The notes below the pieces were generated by a model, which was not told where the DNA came from, made no database searches, and worked only from the letters and a program-made list of their open reading frames with translations. Shown here piece after piece: positions 12,545 through 23,443 of a DNA stretch of 64,000 bases. Within the stretch, counting starts at the first letter, position 1; every line of letters starts with the position of its first letter. Position numbers and translations under genes: made by a program. The stretch is from contig CM046832.1 in NCBI GenBank assembly GCA_025618425.1, forward strand, positions 72,676,890-72,740,889, in the 5' to 3' direction. This DNA is from Heliocidaris tuberculata. Taxonomy: Eukaryota > Echinodermata > Echinoidea > Camarodonta > Echinometridae.

Positions 12545-13720
12545 GATTGTTTTTTGCGAACACATCTTCTTTGGAACAATGTTGAAATTATTACTGTTTT
12601 AAATTGTGGCTTATTAAAATTATACTGAATGGGATAAACATATTACAATGTTTTTGTTACCAAATAATCATATTCAAACTATATGTTTTCAAATGATAGG
12701 TTAATATGTGTACATGAATATCATGTATTTTTTTAATTAATAAGACAAATGCTTAATAATTATGGTTCTATGGGTAATGGTTTCTAAAAGAAATATTTTG
12801 TAATTTTTGTTTTTCATCTAAGTTAATTTTTAGTTTCTCTTGTATTTATCTTAGATTCTTTTAGTATTGTTTTATTAGTTCAAGTGAATAATACATGAAA
12901 TATTAAGAGAAAAATAAGTTTAAGATTACAACATGTCATTCTTACTATAGAATATGTCACATGCTTTTTTTGAAAGGTAAAAGTCTGTTTGTTTGTTTTT
13001 TATTTGGTTTTGGGCTAAAATAATTTATCATTTTTATGTCTTATAGTGGTGATTATGTATAATACACTTTTGCTGATGAGAGAGATTGCATATCTACTGT
13101 TTTTAGGAAGGAAATAACAATATAATTATTTCAAAACTTGTTTCCACGTGAAAATCACTGGCCATATAATACTGTGAAATTAATCTTATTTTATTTGAGC
13201 TAATGCCTTTTAACTTCCATGAAGATTGTTTTATGTTTGTGTGTTTATTGAAGCAAATTTTTTACCTGTCCTTTCCCACCCCGTTCTCACAATATCACCT
13301 AAGGAGAAACGTGAGCGAAGGTGCCTGATGCCTAAACATATGAAATTCTACCGTGCCATCCATTACATTTTTTTGTAATGAAACATGATTTGCAAAAGTC
13401 ATAATCCAATTTACTCACGTACCCCTGCAATATTTGAAACCCCAGATAAAATTGTGAATCCACCACTTAATAATAATCTGTGGACAATTATGGATGGTGA
13501 GTGCAGGCTCTATCCCCTTATCATGCCCCTCCCCTCCCTTCACTCCAGCCAGTGGCGTATAGAAAGGTTCCACTTTCTTTGGGGGTGATTTCATTTTTTC
13601 TACAATGAACATAAACTGTTAATTAATGCCCACCCCCCCCCCTCCGCTTTTTACGCCCATGAATCCAGTGATTACATTTTTTGTACAATAAAATAAAATT
13701 GATGCACTCACATTTGCCCC
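12545..13720. other. AT-rich Helitron interior
   Basis: Strongly AT-rich DNA without recognisable coding sense. From about 13550 it passes into repeat-like DNA with CCAGCCAGTGGCGTATAG, again resembling a hAT-type end. Confidence 0.5.
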
Positions 13721-13723
13721 ATC

Positions 13724-14215
13724 AGTGGCGGATCCAGGGGGGGGGGGGCCTGGCCCCCTCCCCTGGGGGAAAAAAAAACAGCCCAAAATGCTGATTTTTT
13801 TGTTGTTGTTGTTGCTTGTGAGAATAATGAGGGAAAACTGGAACCCATAAAATCTGGTAACCCCCCCCCCCCCCCCCCCCCCCCCAATGAGCGACTTTTG
13901 GAGGGCTGGAGAAACAAAAAAAATTCTTGGAGGGCTGGCGAATTTTTTTTTTCACTTACACCCCCCCCCCCCCCCACCCCCCCACCCCGCTGAGGGACTT
14001 TTGGAGGGCTGGCGAAAAAAAAATTCATGGAGGGCTGGCCAATTTTTTTTTTTCACTTACCCCCATCCCCCCCCCCCCCCCAGCTATCTATAAACATGAC
14101 TCCAGTGATTTCATTCAAATTTTTCTGCAATGAAGTTAATCATATCCCCCATCAACCACTGCACACCCCCCCCCCACCCCCACCCGCTATCTATGCCCAT
14201 GACTCCAGCATACTC
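13724..14215. repeat. Poly-G/poly-C minisatellite block with CAGTGGCGGATCCAG start
   Basis: It begins with CAGTGGCGGATCCAGG followed by a G run, the typical form of a hAT-like end. Inside, a roughly 60-130-bp unit with GGAGGGCTGG and TTTTTTTTTTTCACTTAC followed by long C runs is repeated (13890-14085). The phrase CTATCTATNNNCATGACTCCAG is repeated near 14087 and 14186. C runs reach 25 nt (13861-13885). The many overlapping open frames here are homopolymer translations, not genes. Confidence 0.6.
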
Positions 14216-14345
14216 TATTAATTCTTCAAAGGATTAACCGTTAACGCCCGTAGCACATGTTTGCCCCTGAAACTGAAAGAGTGAATATTGTGGCCAACTT
14301 TCATCAGCACTATTATTAACAAATTAAGCTTGATCTATAGTCTTG

Positions 14346-15435
14346 AGCCTCTTTCACACCGGGCCTGCGTAGAGTTGCGTTGTGCGGCGTACCGAGTACG
14401 CCAAAATTACGTGCAGGACCGGCGTAGTCCCTGCGTATGTTTTGCATAGGCTGCCGTACGGTGGCGTATGGTTGCGTACCCTGTGCATAGGCACCGCGTA
14501 CCTATGGCATATGCAATTGGTGTACCTCCGCGTAGGATTACGTATAACATGCGTATGGTTGCGTTCGAATACGTATAGGTCTGGCGTAAAGGGTACGTAG
14601 GTTTGCTTATGCTGAACCCACACTAAGCAAAAGTACACAACACTACGCCCTTCCTTACGTAACTCTACGGTAGTGTTGTGTAGACTTGCGTAAAACTGCG
14701 TACTTTCTGCGTGACGCGTCCAGTGCTCTTTAAACATGTTTAATTTTTTGCATCCATCTCGCGTACCCCTTTGCGTCCCTCGGCGTATTTCCACGTAGGC
14801 TAACGGAGGCACTGCTTGGGGCAGAGTAATTAGCTCGGCATCGTCCGTACGCCACACTACGCAACTCTACGCAGGGCTGGTGTGAAAGCCCCTTTATTAC
14901 GCGCAGGATCGGCGTAGGCTGGGGTATTGTTGCGTACCCTGTGCATAAGTACCGCGTACCTACAACTTATGCAATTGGCGTACCTACGCGTAGGATTGCG
15001 TATAACAGGCGTAGGGTTGCGTACGTATACGTAGGTCTGGCGTAAAGGGTACGTAAGTTTGCTTATGCTGAACCCACAATAAGCAAAAGTACGCAACACT
15101 ACGCCAGCCTCAAAGGATTTTTCGTCAGACTGGTGTATGATAGCGTACTATAGCGTAGGCATGGCGTACAGTAGCGTAGTGTTTTATACTTGCGTAAAAA
15201 CTGCGTACTTTCTGCATGCAGTGGTCTACGACGAAAGTACGCGAAAAAATTAGACATGTTAATTTTTGGGGTCCATCTCGCGTACCCCAAAAATTAGACA
15301 TGTTAATTTTTGGGGTCCATCTCGCGTACCCCTTTTTGTCCCTCTGCGTATTGCCACGTAGGCCAGCATAAGCTCAGTGTAGGCGATACGCCGCACTATG
15401 CAACTTTACGCAAGCCCGGTGTGAAAGCCCCTTTA
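14346..15435. mobile_element. Tandem pair of GCGTA-rich MITEs
   Basis: The first unit (14346-14894) has inverted ends: CTTTCACACC followed by GCCTGCGTAGAGTTGCGT on the left, mirrored by ACGCAACTCTACGC and GGTGTGAAAG on the right. The second unit (about 14895-15435) repeats the interior but lacks the first 50 bp or so; it ends again with GGTGTGAAAGCCCCTTTA. Both are studded with the pentamer GCGTA in both orientations. Minus frames of up to 167 codons here arise from this repeat and show no domain. Confidence 0.7.
15245..15332. repeat. Exact 44-bp tandem duplication
   Basis: Two adjacent identical 44-bp units (15245-15288 and 15289-15332) containing TTAGACATGTTAATTTTTGG and CATCTCGCGTACCCC. 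Identity without mismatch points to a recent event within the second GCGTA-rich unit. Confidence 0.9.
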
Positions 15436-15561
15436 GGTCTATATAGGCATGATAGTCTACAGATCTACATAGAAAAATCCGTCTGGTTTCAAAACACACA
15501 TACTTTTTAAATAGACTCTGCTCTCACTGAGCAGATTCCGGAATTATTTTTTTAGAGTAAT

Positions 15562-15840
15562 AAAATGGATGTAGAATGTACTCTAATATACGGTATGAAC
15601 TATGATGAATTAAATATCATCAAATTAAAAAAAATGACGATATTCGACCTAAACTCTTTCCAGTCTTGAAATAAGCAACCCAGTGAGGAATTTACTGCCG
15701 TTTTAGAATTCAAATTGATGTAGAATCTACTCAGATATACGGTGAATTTATCATCAAATTCTAACTGTAGCATTAAAAAACAGAAGATAGTCAACTGCTT
15801 CCAATCTTGGAATAAGCAGCTCAGTATTTACTGCCGGACT
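15562..15840. repeat. Diverged direct duplication of about 140-150 bp
   Basis: Two units share GATGTAGAAT-TACTC, ATATACGGT, ATCATCAAATT, then CCA-TCTTG-AATAAGCA and ATTTACTGCCG in the same order (starts near 15568 and 15717). It immediately precedes the small ORF at 15860. Confidence 0.6.
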
Positions 15841-15859
15841 CTTCCCCTCGAGTTCAGTC

Positions 15860-16027
15860 ATGCAGCCATCCCAGCCTCAGAGAGCGGGCGCTGCCGTGAC
15901 CGAACACGACAAACGACAAAGAGAAGAATTTCATGCAGATAAAATAGGACAAAGGAAGTCCATAAATACAGTTTCCAACAATTTGTTAGATCTAAAGAAT
16001 GTCACTCACGTCCAAAATCAACCTTAG
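15860..16027 (+). CDS. Small unrecognised ORF inside the Helitron
   Basis: A 55-codon frame starting MQPSQPQRAGAAVTEHDKRQ, hydrophilic and charged, with balanced amino-acid use unlike the low-complexity frames around it. It lies at a shift from AT-rich to more GC-balanced DNA inside a Helitron, a transposon type known for capturing host exons. It might be a captured exon or a remnant of element coding; no family is recognised and expression is unknown. A chance ORF remains possible. Confidence 0.25.
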   Translation: MQPSQPQRAGAAVTEHDKRQREEFHADKIGQRKSINTVSNNLLDLKNVTHVQNQP

Positions 16028-16239
16028 AATGTATTTGTAAGCTCGGGAAACCGTAGTCAACTCATGTTGAGTGCATGTGTGTACAGTACATACAAATTGC
16101 ATGCATAATATGCATTGTCGCGTCGATCGCATGCATTGCATTGAAATTGCATCGCAGTACGTGGGTGCTACTCCTATGGTGTACTTATCACAAAGTGTAC
16201 TATGAAACAATGAAATACATCAGACACATACCACGGAGC

Positions 16240-16690
16240 TCTATCGAGGCTGGGACACTGTGGGACAACCCCCATGCCATCGTTATTTTCTTACGGGGGT
16301 TCCCCCCGGTAAGAGCAAGTTTAGCAAGATGGCTAACGCGGGTCGTCTAACACGGTCGCACAATGCAAGTTGATACTCCTCGTGGACAACGTTGTTCGTC
16401 ACTTGCCATGCCGTGCCTGTGATGGGCCGTATAAGGGAGGGTGCACGACTGACGACACCGCCGTCGTGCAAGGGATCCATGCGGAAAGCAGCCGTTCCTT
16501 CGACCTGCCCGTCCTCCCCAAAATCTCCCCATATCACGTTTATGGACGTCGACGGCGACGACGGGGTCGACGTGGCACGCGGACTACGGGTTACACGACC
16601 TGTGGAATTATGCCACCGATCCCGCGCCACGGCGAGGGCGGACACGGCGGGGGGAAAGAGTTTTTGCTTCCACAAAAAACGGCCTTTTAC
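16240..16690. other. GC-rich 5' region of the Helitron
   Basis: Markedly more GC-rich than the rest of the element, with open frames on both strands (minus 16283-16756, 157 codons; plus 16370-16705, 111 codons). Neither shows a recognisable domain, and the minus frame runs past the Helitron end into host sequence, so it is probably not a real gene. It could be Helitron promoter sequence or captured host DNA. Confidence 0.4.
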
Positions 16691-16785
16691 GGTTTTGAGT
16701 ATTAATATATAGATGCTTACCTTTGAAATGGTTCTAATGTATAGGCTAAACGCCAAATGTTTACACCATAATCACACACACTGTT

Positions 16786-17347
16786 CAGGGGCGGATCTAG
16801 CTTTTTATAAAGGGGGGGGGGTTGGGGCGGTATGCGAGGGAGCGTAGCGACCGAGCCCGAGCGAGCGGAGCGACCGACGGGTGGAGGGTGTGGGAGGGGG
16901 GTGTCCCCCCTCCCACAGTAGGGAGAATTTTTGAAAATCTGTGTGTGAAAATGGCGTTTTCTTGCATCTAAAACACCACTATTTTTGGTATAGAGGTCAT
17001 TGCCAAATTAACCCCCCCATGAAAATTTGTAAAATTTAGTTGCATTTTCCTGCAATGTAAGGCCAGTTGACAACACAGATACAAAGAATTGGGGACCTTG
17101 GAATAAGCACTGTCAGCCTAATACTTTTATTATGAACAGCTTGTCACTGATACTCACTGGCAAATCTCAGTCGAATATGATGGACTGGCAGAATAATAAT
17201 AAAAAATAAAATAAATACATAAATAGAATAAAATAAAATTACAAGTTTAAAAAAAAAGATAAGATAAAAAAAAAAATGGTCCCCGGATTTTTTTTTGGGG
17301 GGGTTGCAACCCCCCCCCCCCCCCACCCCCCTCTAGATCCGCTTCTG
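16786..17347. mobile_element. hAT-like element with CAG-GCGGATCTAG ends
   Basis: The left end CAGGGGCGGATCTAG is mirrored by CTAGATCCGCTTCTG. The flanks carry CTGTT on both sides (16781-16785 and 17348-17352), or an 8-bp CTGTT-C/T-AG pair if the left boundary is moved by 3 nt. The inverted copy near 12370-12390 shows the unoccupied site reading straight through. CAGnGGCGGATC-type ends are typical of hAT-like non-autonomous elements. Contains G and C runs near the ends and no transposase. Confidence 0.75.
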
Positions 17348-17593
17348 CTGTTTAGTATTTAAACAGCTGTAAACACCAAATGATTATTTTGTAAATATTT
17401 GGTGTTTAGCCTATACATTAGAACCATTTAAAAGGTAAACATGTTCATCTAGTAAACACCTAAGGCGTGCTGAAAGATGAAAAAAATAGGCACATGTGTT
17501 TAGCTCTTAAACCCGTACAATATATAAACACGTCGCAGTGTTTTAAATCTGTCGCAGAAAAGTGTTTAGAAACTAAACAATTTTTTTACAGTG

Positions 17594-17634
17594 TGGTTTT
17601 TTACGTAGTCCTACCATTTCTTGATTTATATATA

Positions 17635-17704
<70 letters not shown>

Positions 17705-20022
17705 TGCCCCGTGCGCCACAGTTCATAGATATGCCACTGAGACGGATACTGCTCCTCAATAATTAGACGATTACAAGACAGTGTTGTAGTTATTCACTAA
17801 AATTTACAACGATCACACTTTTTTTTTATAGATATAGAATGGTGGTATGTACGTGTGGGCTACTAGGCTTATACGCAAATCAAAGCAAATCAAATCAAAT
17901 GAAATCAAAGCAAAGCAAGCCAAGCCAATCAATTCATTGAAATAAAATCCACGTCATGCCTCTTTTTTTTTCAATCTTTGGGATGACAAACATTTATTTC
18001 CCCCTAGAAGTATACAAGCCAGGAGAATAAGGCCCATACTCATTCCCTGTACAATTGGAGGGGTACAGGGTAACCGGTATAATTAGTTGCAAGTGTCAGT
18101 GATGAAACTACGTTATTATGCCAACTACATGTATGTTGAAATGCCGCAATTACTCCCGGGCCCAGAAGAAGAATACCCTTTTAACCGTGTAAAGGCCTGT
18201 ATCACTCCAAATTTCTTAACAGCTGCAATCATACAGATCTTGTCTTTATATTATAATCCCATATATAATGAAATGTTTGCTAAATGTTTTATACTCACCG
18301 TTTCTGCGCCGAAGAAACTACTTCGATAACTAGGTTTGTATCTCCGAGGATGATGATGATACATTCTGATTCCTATATTCTGCATCATCATCCCAGGGGA
18401 TATGGCATATCTTAATTCACAGATTTTTTTTCTTCTTTTCTTTAGTCTTCAGTTTCTAATCATAGCAGAAAAATCCAACGATATCAGATAGGTGCTCCGA
18501 AAGAATATTCACTCTGACCCAACAACGTATTTTGGGCTAAATCATTCGAAAGTGAATGCCTTGATCCAAAATAACAGCTCCACCTGAAAGTTGGAAGCAT
18601 AGACCGATTAGTTGCTTGCCTGATCCTTTTGCATCAAGTGTATTCTTCGCCAGACAAATGAGGGAATTAACCCACTTGTGATTCGTTAAGATGCCGTTTT
18701 CTTTGAAGTATTTAACAAATTAGGAAGGCACCTTTAATCGCAAGAGCTCAGTTTGTCTCAAGAATCCCCTTTCTATCGATTTATCACAGATACGTATTAG
18801 AAAGACATCACAAGAGCAATTTGAATGTAAAGCACCGATTTGAAAAGAGCTTTCACGTCCTAGGCTGATACAGCACCGCCGCTCCTACTGAAAGCACAAC
18901 ATGCTCTATTCTGCTTCTTTTCCAGTATTCTAAAGATAGACAGTCTATGGATACTGAAAAGAAGAATGCATTGAACAACAGTTGACAAAGCGGGCGTAAA
19001 ACACATCAAACAAACCGAAAATTGAAGGGAAAAGGCGCCTTCTTTTCTTAATTGCCCGGCGAGTTGAAAGAAAAAGGTGTCGACACAATGCCAACAGTGT
19101 GTTGATATAGACTGAGGTTGGGCTTCCATTGGCAAGTCTATAGGGCTATATGGAAAATTGGAAATACACGTACTTTTTGGCAGATGTATGTAGAGCAGTA
19201 TGACCGGAAAAAAATCTGGTAACAGGACAAAAAAAACTTTTCTCCATCAGTATTCATCTTGTTTTATCATAACATTTATTTTTTCAAAGTTTCTCTTTAT
19301 CTATACGCATCTCGACGAGCCGGTCAGAGCTTTGGTTTGCGAGCAAACTTACGGCATCACATCCAGAGAAAGTTACACGTGAGATAGATTATAATTATTG
19401 TACATTTCAGTGGCATTCAACGAAAAAGGGGTCCCCAAAATATGTCAATTCATTCACAAATAGAAAAGTATTTTTGAAAAGAATTATTTTGGTATTGCTG
19501 GCCTTCAAATCGAAAAAGTGCAAAATTGGCTCCGAATAAATCAGCGTTATCAGACCAGTCGCACGAGTCGCACGACTGTCCCCTATTTGGGCACTTTCTC
19601 CGATCCGAAGGTGGAAGGCAAACCCTATTCAACAATATTCACAACGTCAACCATGAAGATCTTACATCGAATGACGACAATTGAAAAAAAGAAGGAAAAA
19701 AAAGGAGCGAGAAATACAGAAAAAAAGAGAAAGGAATTGGAATGGTGGAAATGACGAGAAAAGAAAATGATAATCACTGGACCCCTCCAAAAACCTCCTC
19801 ATTTTATCAATTTGCATTTTATTCAAAGATTAAGACCGGAGAGCCCGCCCGTGATGCATTTCCCCTTTTTTTCAGCGGAGAATGTGACATAATAACAAGG
19901 TGAGAGAGAGAGAGAGAGAGAAACATTTTGATGTACCTCAGTGGTTCTGTCTATACGGACCGATATTTTTTCAATGACTCATACAATAGACATACATTGA
20001 CACACTTCACCCTTTATCGCTT
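17594..20022. other. Non-coding stretch with (TA)n and simple repeats
   Basis: A (TA)n run occupies about 17625-17698. A CAAAT/CAAAG pentamer-like tract lies at 17875-17935, and (AG)n at about 19902-19921. Open frames such as plus 18087-18329 and minus 18860-19135 show no recognisable domain. I see no gene. Confidence 0.5.
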
Positions 20023-20075
20023 TTGATAGCTTTAATTTGATAGCTTTAATTTGATATCTTTAATTTGATATATTT
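20023..20075. repeat. Short tandem repeat, unit about 17 bp
   Basis: TTTGATAGCTTTAAT is repeated about three times with small changes. Confidence 0.75.
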
Positions 20076-20256
20076 CTTTGATAATCCATTTGGCATTTTA
20101 AAAAATTCTTTCAAATCACTTTTCTTGAATACATTACATGTATAGCCCACTATAAACAATAACAAGAAAGTATGTTAACATATCGTTAACGTATAAACAA
20201 GTTTATAATTAAAATGTTAACATATAAACATATAAACAACTACCGGTAAACCATAA

Positions 20257-20525
20257 ACAACAGAGGCAGACCCAGGATTCTCTCGTGGGGTGGGGGTGGG
20301 GGGGGGGGGAGAGCACACACAAGTTTTAAAATACTCTGACAGGCAAAAAAAGTTTATCACATTTTTCAGGTGCCTTTCGTGGTCTTCAATTGCTGCTGGG
20401 GGCACAATTTAAGGGGCCCATATTTATTTTCTACTTAATGTATACTTAGGTATGCCACATTGAGTTTTGCCAGGAAACAATGCTTCCCCCCCCCCCCTCT
20501 CCCATCCCAGGCCTGCCCCTGGATC
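20257..20525. mobile_element. Possible short hAT-like element
   Basis: CAGAGGCAGACCCAGGATTC at the left and the mirrored TCCCAGGCCTGCCCCTG at the right have matching inverted ends, with G and C runs just inside. The flanks do not show a matching target duplication, so the boundaries are uncertain. Confidence 0.4.
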
Positions 20526-21269
20526 CACAACTGAACAGATAAAACAAATGTAATTTAAGGTTTAAAAGTAAAACCGAAAATGGCAAGTTTTAAATTTGAA
20601 CCAAGGCTTCTATAGATATTTCAGGACCAACAAAAATTGATTCATTATACAAGCTCCAGACCTTTCAACCCCTGACTAAATGAAATCAACATCTAGTCAG
20701 ATCATCTGTATAAAAATATTAATAACATTTATGCACTGTTATGTAATAATAAACAAAATGATGTATTTGTAAGCACATATCCAATTGGTTGAATTGCAAT
20801 CACATGAAGTTCAGTTGTTGTTTTTTCATAGTGCATAGGTGTGCATTATAACTTGTATTTTTCTGCACTGCAGTATATGTGGTATAAAATGTAATAATTT
20901 TTGGCTAGTAATACACTACATGATTAATGTTTATAAGAGTTATTTACCTGTACTATGTATTGTTATCACGGAACTACGTATAATAAGCTCATCGCTTCTT
21001 CTAGGTTCCCTTTCCTTCATCTTGTATAATGTACAAATGATTCCATGTCATGTAGTTATTTTTAGGGATGATGAATAAATAACTGAATTTAATTGAATTT
21101 AATTGAATTGAAAGCACGCATCCACGATTCTCATTATGTAGTCATTGCTCTGCAGCATCTTACTTCCACGCTTTAGATAATGAAAGTAAATTTGAGAATG
21201 AGGAGTTGAGAAGAAGCAAGGCATGATATTGCAAATACCTTTATTTAAAATACATGTAACAAATATTGA

Positions 21270-21339
<70 letters not shown>

Positions 21340-23375
21340 GTTCTATATGTAACATAATTCACCTCTAAACTAAGAATTTCCCTAATGCATTATGTTTTAT
21401 CCTCAGTCAGGGGCATTGGTTATAAATACAAAACTTTGGAAATCCATAATATATTTTGATATTTTGAACTGCAGAGCATGCAATATTATATAACAACAAT
21501 ATGAATTCAAATCTAATATATACAAGAGAGAGTCAACCCTAAGGCATATGACACAAGAGGCAGGTAAGGAAGTTCAAAGCCTTACTTCAGTAACCCATAA
21601 GCAATGAAACATTGTAGCATAGCACCATTCACAAATATGCAAAGCTGAAAATACTAAGTATTGTATTTTGAGTTGAGGAAACAGATTTCATGATCAGCTG
21701 CATGCAATTAAAAATAAGAGGATGCAATCATCCAAAACTTTGGTTGACCTCTCAGCAACATTTTCATCTCAAATTAACATGCATTTTTTTTTTAAAGTTT
21801 AATATGCAGTCTTAAATGGGTTGAACAACATAACTTAAAGATTAAAGGAAATGAATACAATGAGTATAAAACATTTAGAACATTATTAACATGCTGGATT
21901 CTCAACTGATTGAAGCACTTGTGTTCATAATACTGAATGAAAACAATTACTGTTTAATGACTTTACAAGTACTTTACAAGTATTTAGCTAGTACTTTGGG
22001 AATAAATATGGTGGAAGCATATATCACTTCAACTTTTTTCATAAAACTGTGCAGCAACTATTTCTATTTTGAAAAACAGAATATACTGTATTTATGGAGC
22101 AGTGATGCTCACCAAATACAAACGGTTATAAAACATGAAAGCATTTTAAAGACTCATATACATGTATACATTTTAAAGACTCAAATTGTATCAATCTTGA
22201 GAGAATAAAGAAGGGGTGCCTATGATTACTTCTAGTACTATTTGGTGGGAAATCTTTTACATATATTTTGATCAGCAAGCTGTTATGTTGCTGTTCTCAA
22301 ATAACACAGCAAAGTTTAGAATCTCTTCTCATTTTAGGGTATTGACTGCAGTTAGGGGTCAACTAAACACTATTCTATGTTTTGCTTTTGAAGATACATA
22401 CCAAGTCACAAAGTATCAGTATTCTGGAGCAAGAATATACAGAAATGATCACATTGTAACACCTTGTAAAAAAAAAAAATTATTGATGCAAGCATGACAT
22501 TATCCATTGTAAATGTGGTTGCATTGCACAGGAATTGATTTTAAGATATTTAGAAATATTCTTTTTTTCATGCAAAACAATTGTCTAATGTGTTAAAAGA
22601 GAAATTTGCCTCTTTCATTCTTTTTTTCTGTCTGTTTGGCTAATTCCCATAAAACAAAAATACTGCTTAGGAGAAATATGTACATACAACTTCATAGCAA
22701 CCAAAAAAAAAAACAACAACAACAAAGGCTTAGCATAACCTTTTTTGTTTTTGCAATATGCTTTATGCTTTGTTATATCTTGCTTTAAAATATATTCTTC
22801 AAACACTGGTACAAAATCGTTACACTGAGTTACATTTATACCGACTCACAAGGAAGATAATTGCAGCCTTCTGCAGTGTTCCTGATTTCATTTGCATATA
22901 TGTATTTTGATATGCACTGTTTGTTTTGTATATTGTATGTCTCATATGGACATACATATTATCATGTATGGAATTCAAATTAATTGAAATAAAAATCAAC
23001 TAGAACTTTAATTCGTCACTGAAGACGAATTAGGTGTCTGTCCTTGAGGCAAATTGCTTTGTAAGATGTGATAATATTTGTGCAAGATAATAATCCTGAT
23101 AATGTTGACAATGGACAGAGACTTGCTTCATAGAAAACCTGACATTTTGATATTGCAGGATACATGGGAGATTAACCCCATAACTTTAATACACAACAGA
23201 GAATCAGTTTTCCCAAAGGGTTGTACACAAACTATTGCACACTACTTTCCAATACACATAGCACACAAAATAAGGCAGTTTATTACATTGTTTGTCATTG
23301 TATATGTTATAATAGTTGAAGAAGATGGTAAAATGAAGGGCAAAAAGAAAGGGAAAAAAATGAAGAAAAAAAATT
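20526..23375. other. AT-rich non-coding stretch with (TA)n
   Basis: A (TA)n microsatellite lies at about 21275-21336. No gene is recognised; open frames (for example plus 21891-22208 and 22216-22497) lack domain features. Short internal duplications such as ACTTTACAAGT twice near 21960 and ATTTTAAAGACTCA twice near 22143 are present. Confidence 0.5.
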
Positions 23376-23443
23376 GACCCACCGGGGATCGAACCTGGGT
23401 CACCGTAATGGGAAGCAAGTGCTTTACCAATACACCAAAATAT
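23376..23443 (-). pseudogene. tRNA-Gly(CCC)-like pseudogene or SINE head
   Basis: On the minus strand the sequence has an A-box-like TGGTGTATTGGT, a TTCCCAT anticodon-like loop (CCC at 23412-23410) and a near-perfect B box GGTTCGATCC within a T-arm. The 3' acceptor strand GTGGGTC has no matching 5' strand and the anticodon stem is poor. It therefore cannot be an intact tRNA gene and fits a tRNA-derived SINE promoter or a decayed tRNA. Confidence 0.55.

Larger units (their letters stand above)
12493..16713 (-). mobile_element. Complete non-autonomous Helitron (4.2 kb), minus orientation
   Basis: On the minus strand the 5' end is TCTATATATTAATACTC (from 16713). The 3' end is a hairpin, ACCCGTGGAA-loop-TTCCACGGGT (12504-12526), followed 7 nt later by the terminal CTAG (12496-12493). 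The host bases are A before the TC and T after the CTAG, and there is no target duplication. 5'-TC, a 3' hairpin plus CTRR, and insertion between A and T are the defining Helitron features. The host sequence reads continuously across the join (AGATAAACA at 12484-12492 to TGCTTACC at 16714), as in the uninterrupted copy at about 12263. No Rep/helicase ORF is seen, so it would depend on a helper. The interior holds homopolymer-rich minisatellites, a tandem MITE pair and a small ORF. Confidence 0.88.
12113..17593. mobile_element. CACTGTA-ended palindromic element, split by two later insertions
   Basis: The left end CACTGTAAAAAAA at 12113 is mirrored by TTTTTTTACAGTG ending at 17593. The subterminal sequence is shared in inverted orientation for about 250 bp, with ACACTGCGACGTGTTT, CACGCCTTAGGTGTTTAC and ATGTATAGGCTAAACACC blocks on each side. 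Two interruptions explain the 5.5-kb span: a Helitron at 12493-16713 and a GC-ended element at 16786-17347. Without them the element is about 700 bp, MITE-sized, and also contains an internal direct duplication of its GTGTTTATATATTGTA block (about 12178 and 12410). I could not define a target duplication. No coding capacity of its own. Confidence 0.8.

Noticed and set aside
13708..14221. Several proline/glycine/phenylalanine-rich frames
   Set aside because: Translations of poly-G, poly-C and poly-A/T runs.
14354..14857. 167-codon minus-strand frame
   Set aside because: Lies wholly inside a GCGTA-rich MITE; the residues follow the pentamer repeat and no domain is visible.
16283..16756. 157-codon minus-strand frame
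   Set aside because: Crosses the Helitron boundary into the host element, so it cannot be one ancestral gene; no domain is recognised.
17144..17326. 60-codon minus frame in the GC-ended element
   Set aside because: G/C- and A-run translation inside a non-autonomous transposon.
23376..23443. Functional tRNA-Gly(CCC) gene
   Set aside because: A and B box motifs are present, but the acceptor and anticodon stems do not pair, so it is listed only as a pseudogene or SINE head.
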